NCBI GenBank assembly: GCA_017465095.1
Contig: JAFTWX010000077.1
Location: 62,001-126,000, forward strand
Reading direction: 5' to 3'
Length of the DNA: 64,000 nt
Source: Lachnospiraceae bacterium
GTDB taxonomy: Bacteria > Bacillota > Clostridia > Lachnospirales > Lachnospiraceae
The position numbers and the translations under genes were made by a program. Below the pieces are notes generated by a model. It was not told the origin of the DNA, did no database searches, and worked only from the letters and a program-made list of their open reading frames with translations. Below are positions 1 through 7,096 of this stretch, in pieces (positions within the stretch are counted from its first letter, which is position 1; each line of letters starts with the position of its first letter).

Positions 1-280
1 TGGCTTCTGCAACTTCCTCCAGCATTTCTTCCACAATTTCTTCCGGTTCATCTGCATCTTCCGCAGTTTCTTCCGCAGTTTCTTCCGCTTCATCAGCAAC
101 AGATTCCTCTTCTGCTTCTGTCGCAAACTCTTCTGCAAGCGCTTTTTCCACTTCTTTCATGGCTTCTTCCACAGCTGTATCCTCTTCCAAATCCAACTGT
201 TCCTCCGTCTGTTTTTCTTCCGGAAGCAACTCATCCACCGCAAGTGACAGATCTTCTTTTAAATCCTGAAAAAATCCCAC
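1..280 (-). CDS. Acidic protein, probable bactofilin-type (polymer-forming) N-terminus, partial
   Basis: The reading frame opens with GTG at 280 and runs off the left edge, giving about 93 residues. A GGAGG ribosome binding site sits at 289-293, eight bases before the GTG; the nearby ATG in another frame stops quickly, so GTG is chosen. The protein begins MGFFQDLKEDLS and then becomes almost entirely Glu, Ala, Val and Asp, with a short tandem Glu-Glu-Thr-Ala repeat encoded by repeated 12-base units near 55-85. From memory, clostridial proteins with such a start and an acidic linker carry a C-terminal bactofilin domain, but that part lies outside the window, so the assignment is an inference. 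It follows the polysaccharide deacetylase by 25 bases and is probably co-transcribed with it. Confidence 0.5.
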   Translation of the reverse strand, partial: MGFFQDLKEDLSLAVDELLPEEKQTEEQLDLEEDTAVEEAMKEVEKALAEEFATEAEEESVADEAEETAEETAEDADEPEEIVEEMLEEVAEA

Positions 281-305
281 TGTATTTTCCTCCGTTTCTT
301 CATTT

Positions 306-1295
306 TCAATCAACGTTTTTTTCTTGTTGCAAATGTTGTACCATCGTCATTTCATCATCCACCGGTACAAGCTCTGTATTTTCCATACTCTGTAATTTTT
401 CAATCATCAAAGGCAATGCCTCGACCGTCGCTGTCTTATCCGACGCATCATGCAAAAGCACCACTGCCGTGTGATATTTCGTCACATGTTCGGTCACGTT
501 ATCGGCAATCTGCTGCGGGCTCAATTTTCTCCCCGTGGCATCTCCGCACGAAACATTCCAGTCCAGATAGTAAATATCCTCCTGCGAAAGATACTCGGTC
601 AGTTCTTCCATCGGCACATCACTGACCCGGTTGGAACTTCCGCCCGGAAAACGATAAAACCTGGACCACACCCCCGTCGTATCATACAGGAATTCCTGCA
701 GTTTTTCCAAATCTGCCGCAAACATCTCCCGTGACTCATAAATCTCATAATATCTGTGGCTGTATGAGTGCATCCCCAGCGTATGTCCTTCCTCAACAAT
801 GCGCCTGTAAAGAGGCTTATATACCTCCTGCGCCTTGCCCGTCACAAAAAAAGTGGCTTTCACATCATACTGCTTTAATATATCAAGTATTTCATCGGTA
901 TACGAACTGGGTCCGTCATCAAATGTCAAATAGACTTTTGTGACCTCCTCATCATTTTGCTGCAAAACATCCGAAGTCTCTATATTTCCCGCATTGCTTA
1001 TCTCTCCCGCCGGCTTATTATCCCCGGGTCCGTCATCCAAAGCAACATCCTGTTGCCCCAGCACAGTCTGATTCGCAACATCCTCCGGATTCACAAACAC
1101 AATCGGGGCATCCTGCAATAACACTGCTTTCTTCGCAGCACTGAGCGCATTAACCTGCTGTTGCAACTGCTCCACCTTAATAAACAAAAGGATACACAGT
1201 ATTATCGGAAGCAGAATACCGACAATCAGGAATGCAATGATCCATTTTTTTAAAACACTGACCCTTGCGGTCCTCTCCTCCGTATTTTGTGACAT
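306..1295 (-). CDS. Membrane-anchored polysaccharide deacetylase (NodB domain)
   Basis: Predicted to deacetylate N-acetyl sugars of peptidoglycan or another surface polysaccharide outside the cell. A hydrophobic anchor (about residues 15-38) and a coiled linker lead to a carbohydrate esterase 4 domain. The catalytic TFDDGPS motif lies near residues 124-130 and the metal-binding HSYSH motif near 175-179. A longer frame starts upstream, but an AAGGAG site stands just before the ATG at 1295, and the longer version would overlap the preceding GGDEF gene, so the 329-residue form is chosen. It lies 64 bases after the GGDEF gene and 25 bases before the acidic bactofilin-like gene, a group that fits cell-envelope remodelling. 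The substrate cannot be read from the sequence. Confidence 0.85.
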   Translation of the reverse strand: MSQNTEERTARVSVLKKWIIAFLIVGILLPIILCILLFIKVEQLQQQVNALSAAKKAVLLQDAPIVFVNPEDVANQTVLGQQDVALDDGPGDNKPAGEISNAGNIETSDVLQQNDEEVTKVYLTFDDGPSSYTDEILDILKQYDVKATFFVTGKAQEVYKPLYRRIVEEGHTLGMHSYSHRYYEIYESREMFAADLEKLQEFLYDTTGVWSRFYRFPGGSSNRVSDVPMEELTEYLSQEDIYYLDWNVSCGDATGRKLSPQQIADNVTEHVTKYHTAVVLLHDASDKTATVEALPLMIEKLQSMENTELVPVDDEMTMVQHLQQEKNVD

Positions 1296-1359
1296 ACAAA
1301 AAATCTCCTTCTTCACATTCGATTTATTGTACCACAAATCATACTTTAAAAAAAGTGTT

Positions 1360-2460
1360 TTAGTATATAATTCTGTTTCTTCCTTCTTCTTTGCCGCGAT
1401 ACAGTTTTTCATCCGCTGCCTTCAGCGTAGCCTCCACATCTTCCTGCTTTAAAAACTCTGTCAAGCCGAAGGTCATCGTCACTTTAATTTCATGTCCGTT
1501 TGTTGCAATCACCGTTTCCTGCACCTTACTGCGGAGCTTCTCGAGCATGGCATAAGCCTCATCCCCGTTGCAATTAAAAAACACAAACAAAAACTCCTCG
1601 CCGCCCCAGCGTATTGCAAAATCTCTTCGCCGCATTTCGCTTTGGAACAAACCCGCAAGTGTTTTCAGCACTTCATCACCTGCGTCATGACCGTAAGTGT
1701 CATTTATCTTTTTAAAATAATCAATATCCCCAATGCTGACACAGCAACTGTCTGCCATTTCCTTATTTTCCGAAACCGCATTCAAAAGATCTCTTCCTTT
1801 TCTGCGGTTATAAAGACCTGTCAGTGCATCTTCCGTCGCCTGTTTCTCCAATATGGCATTGTACTCCAGAAGCTTACCTTCCAATTCCTGGCTGCTCTCA
1901 CTGCAAACAAAGCAAATAAAGGAAATACACCAGAAAATCATAACCGTATTGATAATCTGTAACGTATTTATCTCACCGGACAACAGGACAATTTCCGGCG
2001 TCCGCATATAATACAGCCGGAACAGGCAAAGTCGGAATACGGTGATACAAACTGCAAAAACAATCTTTTTCCCATAATTTTTATATTTTGAGAAAAAGTA
2101 TAAAATGAGCAAAATCATTAAAAAATGCTGTACACCGGTATTCCAGCCAAGAAAATGTACATAGCTGACTACACACACAAGCGTGACGGCCACAAATCCC
2201 CAAAGGGTAAACGACGTCTTCCCCCGATAGGTCATCGCAAACATAGCAAGACAAGCCACAATATACAAAACAAAAAGCGCCATACTGTGAAAATACATAT
2301 ACATGAATCCGCACAGCAATATATTGATGGCATAATACACAATATACGACAACAAAAGAACACGTACAATCACTGTGATTTTCTTCGGTTCATTCACAGC
2401 CCCCGTGTCTTTCCTTACAAAATCAATAACTTTATTTAGTTTCCCTTTTATTGTATCCAT
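1360..2460 (-). CDS. Membrane diguanylate cyclase (GGDEF domain)
   Basis: Makes cyclic di-GMP from two GTP. The first 200 residues hold about six hydrophobic segments, probably a membrane sensor of no family I recognise. The C-terminal GGDEF domain has the active-site sequence RWGGEEF near residues 282-288. Five residues before GGEEF is RRRD, matching the RxxD inhibitory site, so the enzyme is probably active and feedback-controlled. The gene has its own sigma-A-like promoter upstream (2490-2518). The window also encodes a PilZ cyclic di-GMP receptor in the flagellar cluster, so motility control is a plausible output, though local pairing is only an inference. Confidence 0.9.
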   Translation of the reverse strand: MDTIKGKLNKVIDFVRKDTGAVNEPKKITVIVRVLLLSYIVYYAINILLCGFMYMYFHSMALFVLYIVACLAMFAMTYRGKTSFTLWGFVAVTLVCVVSYVHFLGWNTGVQHFLMILLILYFFSKYKNYGKKIVFAVCITVFRLCLFRLYYMRTPEIVLLSGEINTLQIINTVMIFWCISFICFVCSESSQELEGKLLEYNAILEKQATEDALTGLYNRRKGRDLLNAVSENKEMADSCCVSIGDIDYFKKINDTYGHDAGDEVLKTLAGLFQSEMRRRDFAIRWGGEEFLFVFFNCNGDEAYAMLEKLRSKVQETVIATNGHEIKVTMTFGLTEFLKQEDVEATLKAADEKLYRGKEEGRNRIIY

Positions 2461-2489
2461 TTCCTCATCCCCATCTAGATATTGTGTTT

Positions 2490-2518
2490 ATTTTACTACA
2501 TTTTTGAAAGATATGCAA
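2490..2518 (-). promoter_or_regulatory. Sigma-A-like promoter of the GGDEF gene
   Basis: On the minus strand TTGCAT (2513-2518) and TAAAAT (2490-2495) are separated by exactly 17 bases. Transcription would start near 2483, about 23 bases before the start codon at 2460. The promoter lies just past the hairpin that ends the preceding gene. Confidence 0.6.
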
Positions 2519-2552
2519 TGAAATAGAGGAATATCCAAGGACATTCCTCTAG
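2518..2552 (-). terminator. Weak terminator after the DUF3592-like gene
   Basis: A perfect 9-bp inverted repeat (TAGAGGAAT / ATTCCTCTA) spans about 2524-2551 and includes the stop codon of the DUF3592-like gene. The following minus-strand bases are T-rich (TTTCATT) but not a clean T run, so termination may be partial. Confidence 0.5.
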
Positions 2553-3259
2553 CCAAAACATGTAAAAATCCCAAAACCGCCAACCAACAGGCACAACACA
2601 ATTCCGACAATACCCGGAACCGCGCACCATCTCTTCTGATGCTTTTCAAAAAACTCATATGGATTTGACGGATTTATAAAAATATCATAACACTTACCGA
2701 TTACCGGTTCATACATACTTGTATATTCCTCACTGCACAGCTTCCGATATTCCCCGTCATAAAAAAAGCGATACACAGGCGAAACTGCCGCAGATTGATT
2801 TCCGTATCTCTTTAACTCGACACATCGTGCGCGTACCATTTTCGTACACTTTGAATATTTGTGTTCCCGTATCAGCAATCCTATCAATATTGATATTGCA
2901 ATAACGATAAATCCTCCATACATCAACGGATAAATCCATATTAAAACAAATTGAAGCCTTAAACTTTCACTTCCTCGATCCAATATCACACCACAGAACC
3001 CCAGCAAACTCCCTATATACAACAAAGGAATCACAAAGTAATTATATTTCTTTTTCCTTATTGAATAGAAAAAGAGAAAGCCACAAGCAGCCATACAAAT
3101 ACTTCCGGCAATCAACCATGCGCTTAGTTTTCCTGATTCCATACCGTTTGTAATCCAAAGAAAAATAAGCATCAAAATCGGACCTGCTACCGTTTGCAGT
3201 GCAAAGCCTCTTAAAGTATCATAATCTGTTTTCTGTTGATCAAACCGATTCTGCCTCAT
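2549..3259 (-). CDS. DUF3592-like membrane protein
   Basis: A 236-residue protein of unknown function. It has hydrophobic segments near residues 25-40, 48-65, 74-92, 105-125 and 212-232. Between the fourth and last is a cytoplasmic or surface loop with a beta-rich pattern: an Ala-Arg-Cys-Val-Glu-Leu strand, a Pro-Val-Tyr-Arg-Phe-Phe-Tyr-Asp-Gly-Glu turn, and a final Asn-Pro-Ser-Asn-Pro-Tyr-Glu. That layout resembles DUF3592 proteins; the match is by eye. An AGGAG site six bases before the ATG supports the start. It follows the tsf terminator, so it must have its own promoter or depend on read-through. Confidence 0.5.
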   Translation of the reverse strand: MRQNRFDQQKTDYDTLRGFALQTVAGPILMLIFLWITNGMESGKLSAWLIAGSICMAACGFLFFYSIRKKKYNYFVIPLLYIGSLLGFCGVILDRGSESLRLQFVLIWIYPLMYGGFIVIAISILIGLLIREHKYSKCTKMVRARCVELKRYGNQSAAVSPVYRFFYDGEYRKLCSEEYTSMYEPVIGKCYDIFINPSNPYEFFEKHQKRWCAVPGIVGIVLCLLVGGFGIFTCFG

Positions 3260-3276
3260 TCATAGCTCCTTATCAC

Positions 3277-3306
3277 CAAAAACCGCCACTCACACGAGTG
3301 GCGGTT
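3277..3306 (-). terminator. Rho-independent terminator of rpsB-tsf
   Basis: A perfect 11-bp stem (AACCGCCACTC / GAGTGGCGGTT) with a 4-base loop at 3281-3306 is followed on the minus strand by a T run. It lies 41 bases past the tsf stop codon. Confidence 0.9.
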
Positions 3307-3346
3307 CCATAATTTCATATTTGCATAATCACAAATCAGAGTCTTC

Positions 3347-4429
3347 TTAGTTTCCTGACATCTGAGCAGCAACTTCTGCAGCGAAGTCTTCGTTTTTCTT
3401 CTCCATACCTTCACCAACTTCGAAACGAACGAATTTTGTGATTGTAAGAGCCTTGTTTACTGACTCAAGATATTTTCCGACTGTCTGCTTTCCGTCTTCT
3501 GCTTTTACATAAACCTGATCAAGGAGACTGATTTCTTTCAGCTGTTTTGAGATACGTCCTTCGATCATACCGCCGAAAATCTTATTCTCAACGATGTTAG
3601 CTTTATCCTGCATTGCAAGGTCAGCCAGTGTAGCTTTCGCAGCATCTGAAAGGAAGTTGAATAAATACTTGTCATTTTTCTTCTCTTCATATGCAGCAAG
3701 ATCTTCCTCTGTGAATAACTTGTCGCTTACCGCTTTGTCAAACAAAGCATTTAAAATCGGTTTCGGAAGGGAAGCCGAATCATTTAATGAGCTGTCTACT
3801 GTAATATCTCTCATCTTATCGATTTCAGCCTGTGAAATATCAGCTCTTCCGACATACTGCGGATTCATAGCTGCAACCTGCATAGCAACATTTACTAATG
3901 CTTCCTGCTCAGCGTCACCGTTTGCGCCTGTAGCAGCAACCAAAACACCGATTTTTCCGCCTGCGTGAAGATAAGTAGCTACGCAATCACCGGAAACTTT
4001 TGCAAATCTACGGAAAGATAACTTCTCTCCGATTGTAGCTGTCTTTTCAACCAAGAGCTCCTGAAGACCATTTGTAGCGAGAACTGCATCTACATCTTCA
4101 CCGTTTGCACCACCGTTTAACCCTGATGCAAGAGCAGTATCAGCAACTGTCTGCACAAACTCCTGGAATACTTCGTTTTTAGCAACGAAGTCTGTCTCAG
4201 AGTTAACTTCAGCCACAACCGCATCTGTACCGTTTGTAGCTACACGCGCAATACCTTCAGCTGCAATTCTGCTGGCTTTCTTTTCCATTTTAGCCGCACC
4301 GCTTTTTCTTAATACATCAACAGCTGCGTCCATATCGCCGTTTGTTTCTGTAAGAGCTTTTTTACAGTCCATCATACCTGCGCCTGTCATTTCTCTTAAT
4401 TCTTTTACCATAGCTGCTGTAATTGCCAT
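3347..4429 (-). CDS. tsf: Translation elongation factor Ts
   Basis: Guanine nucleotide exchange factor for EF-Tu. The N-terminal ubiquitin-associated-like domain and the hallmark TDFVAKN motif (near residues 79-85) are clear, as is the C-terminal LLDQVYV segment. At 360 residues it is longer than the roughly 280-310 usual in bacteria. The extra length sits between the NPQYVGR motif (near 192) and the VEGRI-like helix (near 290), a roughly 60-residue, mostly helical and charged insertion. The start is set by a GGAGG site before ATG. It follows rpsB by 51 bases in the standard rpsB-tsf order and ends at a strong terminator. Confidence 0.97.
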   Translation of the reverse strand: MAITAAMVKELREMTGAGMMDCKKALTETNGDMDAAVDVLRKSGAAKMEKKASRIAAEGIARVATNGTDAVVAEVNSETDFVAKNEVFQEFVQTVADTALASGLNGGANGEDVDAVLATNGLQELLVEKTATIGEKLSFRRFAKVSGDCVATYLHAGGKIGVLVAATGANGDAEQEALVNVAMQVAAMNPQYVGRADISQAEIDKMRDITVDSSLNDSASLPKPILNALFDKAVSDKLFTEEDLAAYEEKKNDKYLFNFLSDAAKATLADLAMQDKANIVENKIFGGMIEGRISKQLKEISLLDQVYVKAEDGKQTVGKYLESVNKALTITKFVRFEVGEGMEKKNEDFAAEVAAQMSGN

Positions 4430-4480
4430 ATTATTTTCCTCCGTTATTTTCTAAACTTATTTACCATCTATAAAACCGAA

Positions 4481-5209
4481 TTATTCAGCATCTGCCTCTT
4501 CTGCTGCTTCTGCAACTTCCTCAGCTGCTCCCTGGTTTGCTTCGATAACAGCATCTGCCATCTTGGATACGATGAGTTTTACTGCACGGATTGCATCATC
4601 GTTACCCGGGATTACGAAGTCAAGCTCTTCCGGATCACAGTTTGTATCAGCGATACCTACTAATGTGATTCCGAGTGCATGTGCTTCCTGGATACAGATT
4701 CTTTCTTTCTTAGGATCTACTACAAAGATAGCATCCGGAATATGTTCCATCTCTTTGATTCCGCCTAAGTTTTTCTCTAATTTTTCCCACTCTTTCTTAA
4801 GAGCGATAACTTCTTTCTTCGGAAGTACATCAAATGTACCGTCTTCTGACATAGCCTCGATTGCTTTTAAGCGGGCAATTCTTGACTGGATTGTCTTGAA
4901 GTTTGTGAGCATACCGCCTAACCATCTCTCGTTTACGTAGTACATTCCGCAACGCTCTGCCTCTGTCTTAACAGCATCCTGAGCCTGTTTCTTTGTACCA
5001 ACGAAAAGAATCGTACCGCCTGCTGAAGCAACTTCTGAAATTGCCTGATAAGCTTCATCCACTTTACCTACAGATGTCTGTAAGTCGATGATGTGGATAC
5101 CGTTTCTCTCTGTGTAGATGTATGGAGCCATCTTAGGGTTCCATCTTCTTGTCTGATGTCCGAAATGAACACCTGCTTCTAATAACTGTTTCATTGAAAT
5201 AACGCTCAT
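4481..5209 (-). CDS. rpsB: 30S ribosomal protein S2
   Basis: Small-subunit ribosomal protein. The sequence starts with [19 protein letters not shown] and contains the S2 hallmarks RWNPKM and [15 protein letters not shown] segment, with the usual acidic C-terminal tail. Its 242 residues are normal for the family. A GGAGGT site precedes the ATG. The transcript begins at a promoter embedded in the terminator of the preceding flagellar cluster and carries a leader of about 135 bases. tsf follows directly. Confidence 0.98.
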   Translation of the reverse strand: MSVISMKQLLEAGVHFGHQTRRWNPKMAPYIYTERNGIHIIDLQTSVGKVDEAYQAISEVASAGGTILFVGTKKQAQDAVKTEAERCGMYYVNERWLGGMLTNFKTIQSRIARLKAIEAMSEDGTFDVLPKKEVIALKKEWEKLEKNLGGIKEMEHIPDAIFVVDPKKERICIQEAHALGITLVGIADTNCDPEELDFVIPGNDDAIRAVKLIVSKMADAVIEANQGAAEEVAEAAEEADAE

Positions 5210-5350
5210 GTCTTTACCTCCGTTTGGTTAAAATTTGCTTCCGCACACATCAACTTTCCGTGCCACCTCCGCGTTAAAGAAGCACCGGCCGGAAATCCGT
5301 CTGCGTGTTTAATAGTTACCTGTCTGATCCTCACAGACCACAACGCATAG

Positions 5351-5379
5351 ATTTTAACACAAAAAAGCCCCTGTTTCAA
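5351..5379 (-). promoter_or_regulatory. rpsB promoter overlapping the flagellar-cluster terminator
   Basis: On the minus strand TTGAAA (5374-5379) and TAAAAT (5351-5356) are separated by exactly 17 bases, a near-consensus sigma-A promoter. The -35 element lies in the loop of the upstream terminator and overlaps the stop codon of the last gene of the cluster (TGA at 5376-5378). The predicted start is near 5344. Confidence 0.8.
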
Positions 5380-5387
5380 GGGCTTTT
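5361..5387 (-). terminator. Rho-independent terminator of the flagellar/chemotaxis cluster
   Basis: AAAAGCCC and GGGCTTTT (5363-5370 and 5380-5387) form an 8-bp stem with a 9-base loop, followed on the minus strand by a T run. The stem uses the last codons of the MltG-like gene. Confidence 0.8.
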
Positions 5388-5948
5388 CGTAATAATTTTT
5401 GCAATTTCTTCCTCGCCGGCTCCGACCGGTATTGTGTGGGTGCCGGTGCATATCCGCTTGTCATACCCATTGCTGCACAAATACTTGTCATACGCCTGCG
5501 CATCATCAATCAGTCCGGCCTGCGCCAATTTGCGCGCCACCGTCTGCGAACCGTCACCTCCCTGCACGGTAATTTCAACCGTTTGGTCTGTCTCAATTTC
5601 TTCTATCTGAGCCTCTTCTGACGTTATATTGCTTTCTTCCTCAGACACTTCGTCTTCTTCCGACACCGCTGTCTCCTGCTCTTCTCCCGGCTTCTCCGCC
5701 GGTTCTTCTGACGTCACCGTTTCCGGCTTTTCTTCCGGCTCTTCTGCCGGTTTTTCTGTCTGATTATCCGATACCGTATCCGCAAGAACTACATCGTCAT
5801 ATTCCATGACCATCCCAAGTTCCTCGGCGCGGGCAATAATTTCCTCGTCCGAAAGCTTCTCAGTCTTTCCGTTCAGCGTCACACTCATCAATATCGCAGT
5901 CACCAAAACGCCAATACCGAGACCTCTCATATAATATCGTAATTTCAT
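5376..5948 (-). CDS. Small membrane protein with MltG (YceG)-like N-terminal-type domain, no lytic domain
   Basis: A 190-residue protein with one hydrophobic segment near residues 8-26, a long acidic Glu/Pro/Val linker (about 60-125) and a C-terminal domain (about 125-188). That domain has the pattern Gly-x-Gly-Ser-x-x-Val-Ala-x-x-Leu ... Gly-Leu-Ile ... Tyr-x-x-Tyr-Leu ... Thr-x-x-Ile-Pro-x-Gly, which resembles the LysM-like subdomain of MltG transglycosylases. The catalytic part of MltG is absent. It is the last gene of the flagellar cluster, two bases after the SwrB-like gene, and its stop codon lies in the cluster terminator. A wall-binding role outside the membrane is an inference. Confidence 0.55.
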   Translation of the reverse strand: MKLRYYMRGLGIGVLVTAILMSVTLNGKTEKLSDEEIIARAEELGMVMEYDDVVLADTVSDNQTEKPAEEPEEKPETVTSEEPAEKPGEEQETAVSEEDEVSEEESNITSEEAQIEEIETDQTVEITVQGGDGSQTVARKLAQAGLIDDAQAYDKYLCSNGYDKRICTGTHTIPVGAGEEEIAKIITKSP

Positions 5949-5950
5949 TT

Positions 5951-6715
5951 TTATAACCCCTTAAACAAGTCGATTACCAGCTTCACTTCACCGACTCCCA
6001 AACCAAGCTCCTTGGCAATCGCCACATTGCTTTTTCCTTTCTTGTGAAGCTCCAGAATCCGCTCGTTATTATTATCTGCCGATTCCTGCGTCGCGTCAAA
6101 CTGCAACGAAATATTTTTTGCTTCCTGCAGCTTTTCCTTCTTCTTCGAGGTGGTTTTTGCAGCCGTTTTCTTTGTCGGCTTCTGTTCATTCTTCGGTTCC
6201 GACGATGATTGTATTTTTTCAACACCGGTAAAATCCATCGGTTTGAAAGCCTCATCCAGCGCCTGCGTCGCTTCGGATACTTCCTTCTTTACTACATCCG
6301 CTTCCTGCACCGCTTCGTTGACTTCTTTTACCGCCTTCGTAACTTCACTGGCAGTTTCCTTAATGTTTTCGTGTTTGTCATTGAGCATATCATACAAAAA
6401 CAGTACTTCTTCGTGACTTTTGTGTATGTCTGTCAGTACCGTCTCCGTATATTCTGAAATCGCCGTCAGCTTTTCATTGGAAATACGTTCCAAAGCACGT
6501 TCCGTCCGCTCCATAGAATAGGAAACTGTTTCCTCCACAGTATCCTCCACTTGGGAACGAACATTTTTCAGCTCCGCCTTTAACATTTCCTGTATCTGTT
6601 CCTGCGTCAGCTGTTTATCCACTTCTTCCATCTCGCTCTTACTTTCGGGAACAATAAAGCTTCCGATGAAAATAATCGCACCGAGGATCAACAATATTAT
6701 CTCAAGTGTGGTCAT
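5951..6715 (-). CDS. SwrB-like (DUF6115-type) coiled-coil membrane protein
   Basis: A 254-residue protein: one N-terminal membrane segment (residues 4-22), a long coiled coil (about 30-165), a Lys/Thr-rich linker, and a C-terminal helix-turn-helix-like element (about 215-252) with the pattern ILELHKKGKSNVAIAKELG. The layout is that of Bacillus SwrB/YlxL, which also sits between sigD and rpsB and activates assembly of the flagellar type III export apparatus. Here the gene is in the same stretch of the cluster, separated from the sigma factor gene by fapA and a small gene. The match rests on layout and position; the sequence is too low in complexity to judge by eye. Confidence 0.55.
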   Translation of the reverse strand: MTTLEIILLILGAIIFIGSFIVPESKSEMEEVDKQLTQEQIQEMLKAELKNVRSQVEDTVEETVSYSMERTERALERISNEKLTAISEYTETVLTDIHKSHEEVLFLYDMLNDKHENIKETASEVTKAVKEVNEAVQEADVVKKEVSEATQALDEAFKPMDFTGVEKIQSSSEPKNEQKPTKKTAAKTTSKKKEKLQEAKNISLQFDATQESADNNNERILELHKKGKSNVAIAKELGLGVGEVKLVIDLFKGL

Positions 6716-6759
6716 TTTTCTTCCTCTTTTTTGCCGTTCTTTCTATTCCTCAAATCTTT

Positions 6760-7083
6760 TTATACGGAACACTCAAAATGTGATGTGCCTTTGCGGATCA
6801 CCTTCCCGTCCGTCGAAAAATCCGGTTGTCCCTGTCGTCTTCCTTTTCCGCCATCCCCGTGGTACTCATTTTTCCCCTTTTCTTTGGCATCGTGTCGTCT
6901 CTGATAATTATCCGCTTCATCCGACTCTCTCACCTGGGTTAATTTTTTCTCCACGGTTTTCTCCATGGTATGCTGAAAAATCGACTGATCCATCATCGGC
7001 TTCATATCTTCATTTTGCTTGATCACAGTAAAATCCTGTGTCCTTGTCATAATTCCGTTTAATTGCATCGGCCCGATCGCCAT
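6760..7083 (-). CDS. Hypothetical protein of the flagellar cluster
   Basis: A 107-residue, soluble, very hydrophilic protein that I do not recognise. It begins MAIGPMQLNGIM, has a helical middle rich in Lys, Glu and Gln, and a Gly/Lys/Arg-rich C-terminal third. No membrane segment or known motif is visible. A GGAGGA site stands before the ATG. It lies 13 bases after fapA and 44 bases before the SwrB-like gene, within the same transcript. Its presence in an intact flagellar cluster suggests a motility role, but the sequence itself gives no function. Confidence 0.7.
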   Translation of the reverse strand: MAIGPMQLNGIMTRTQDFTVIKQNEDMKPMMDQSIFQHTMEKTVEKKLTQVRESDEADNYQRRHDAKEKGKNEYHGDGGKGRRQGQPDFSTDGKVIRKGTSHFECSV

Positions 7084-7096
7084 ACGGATTCCTCCT

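Noticed and set aside
55-85. Tandem 12-base repeat as a mobile or regulatory repeat
   Set aside because: It encodes a repeated Glu-Glu-Thr-Ala in an acidic linker; simple coding repeat.
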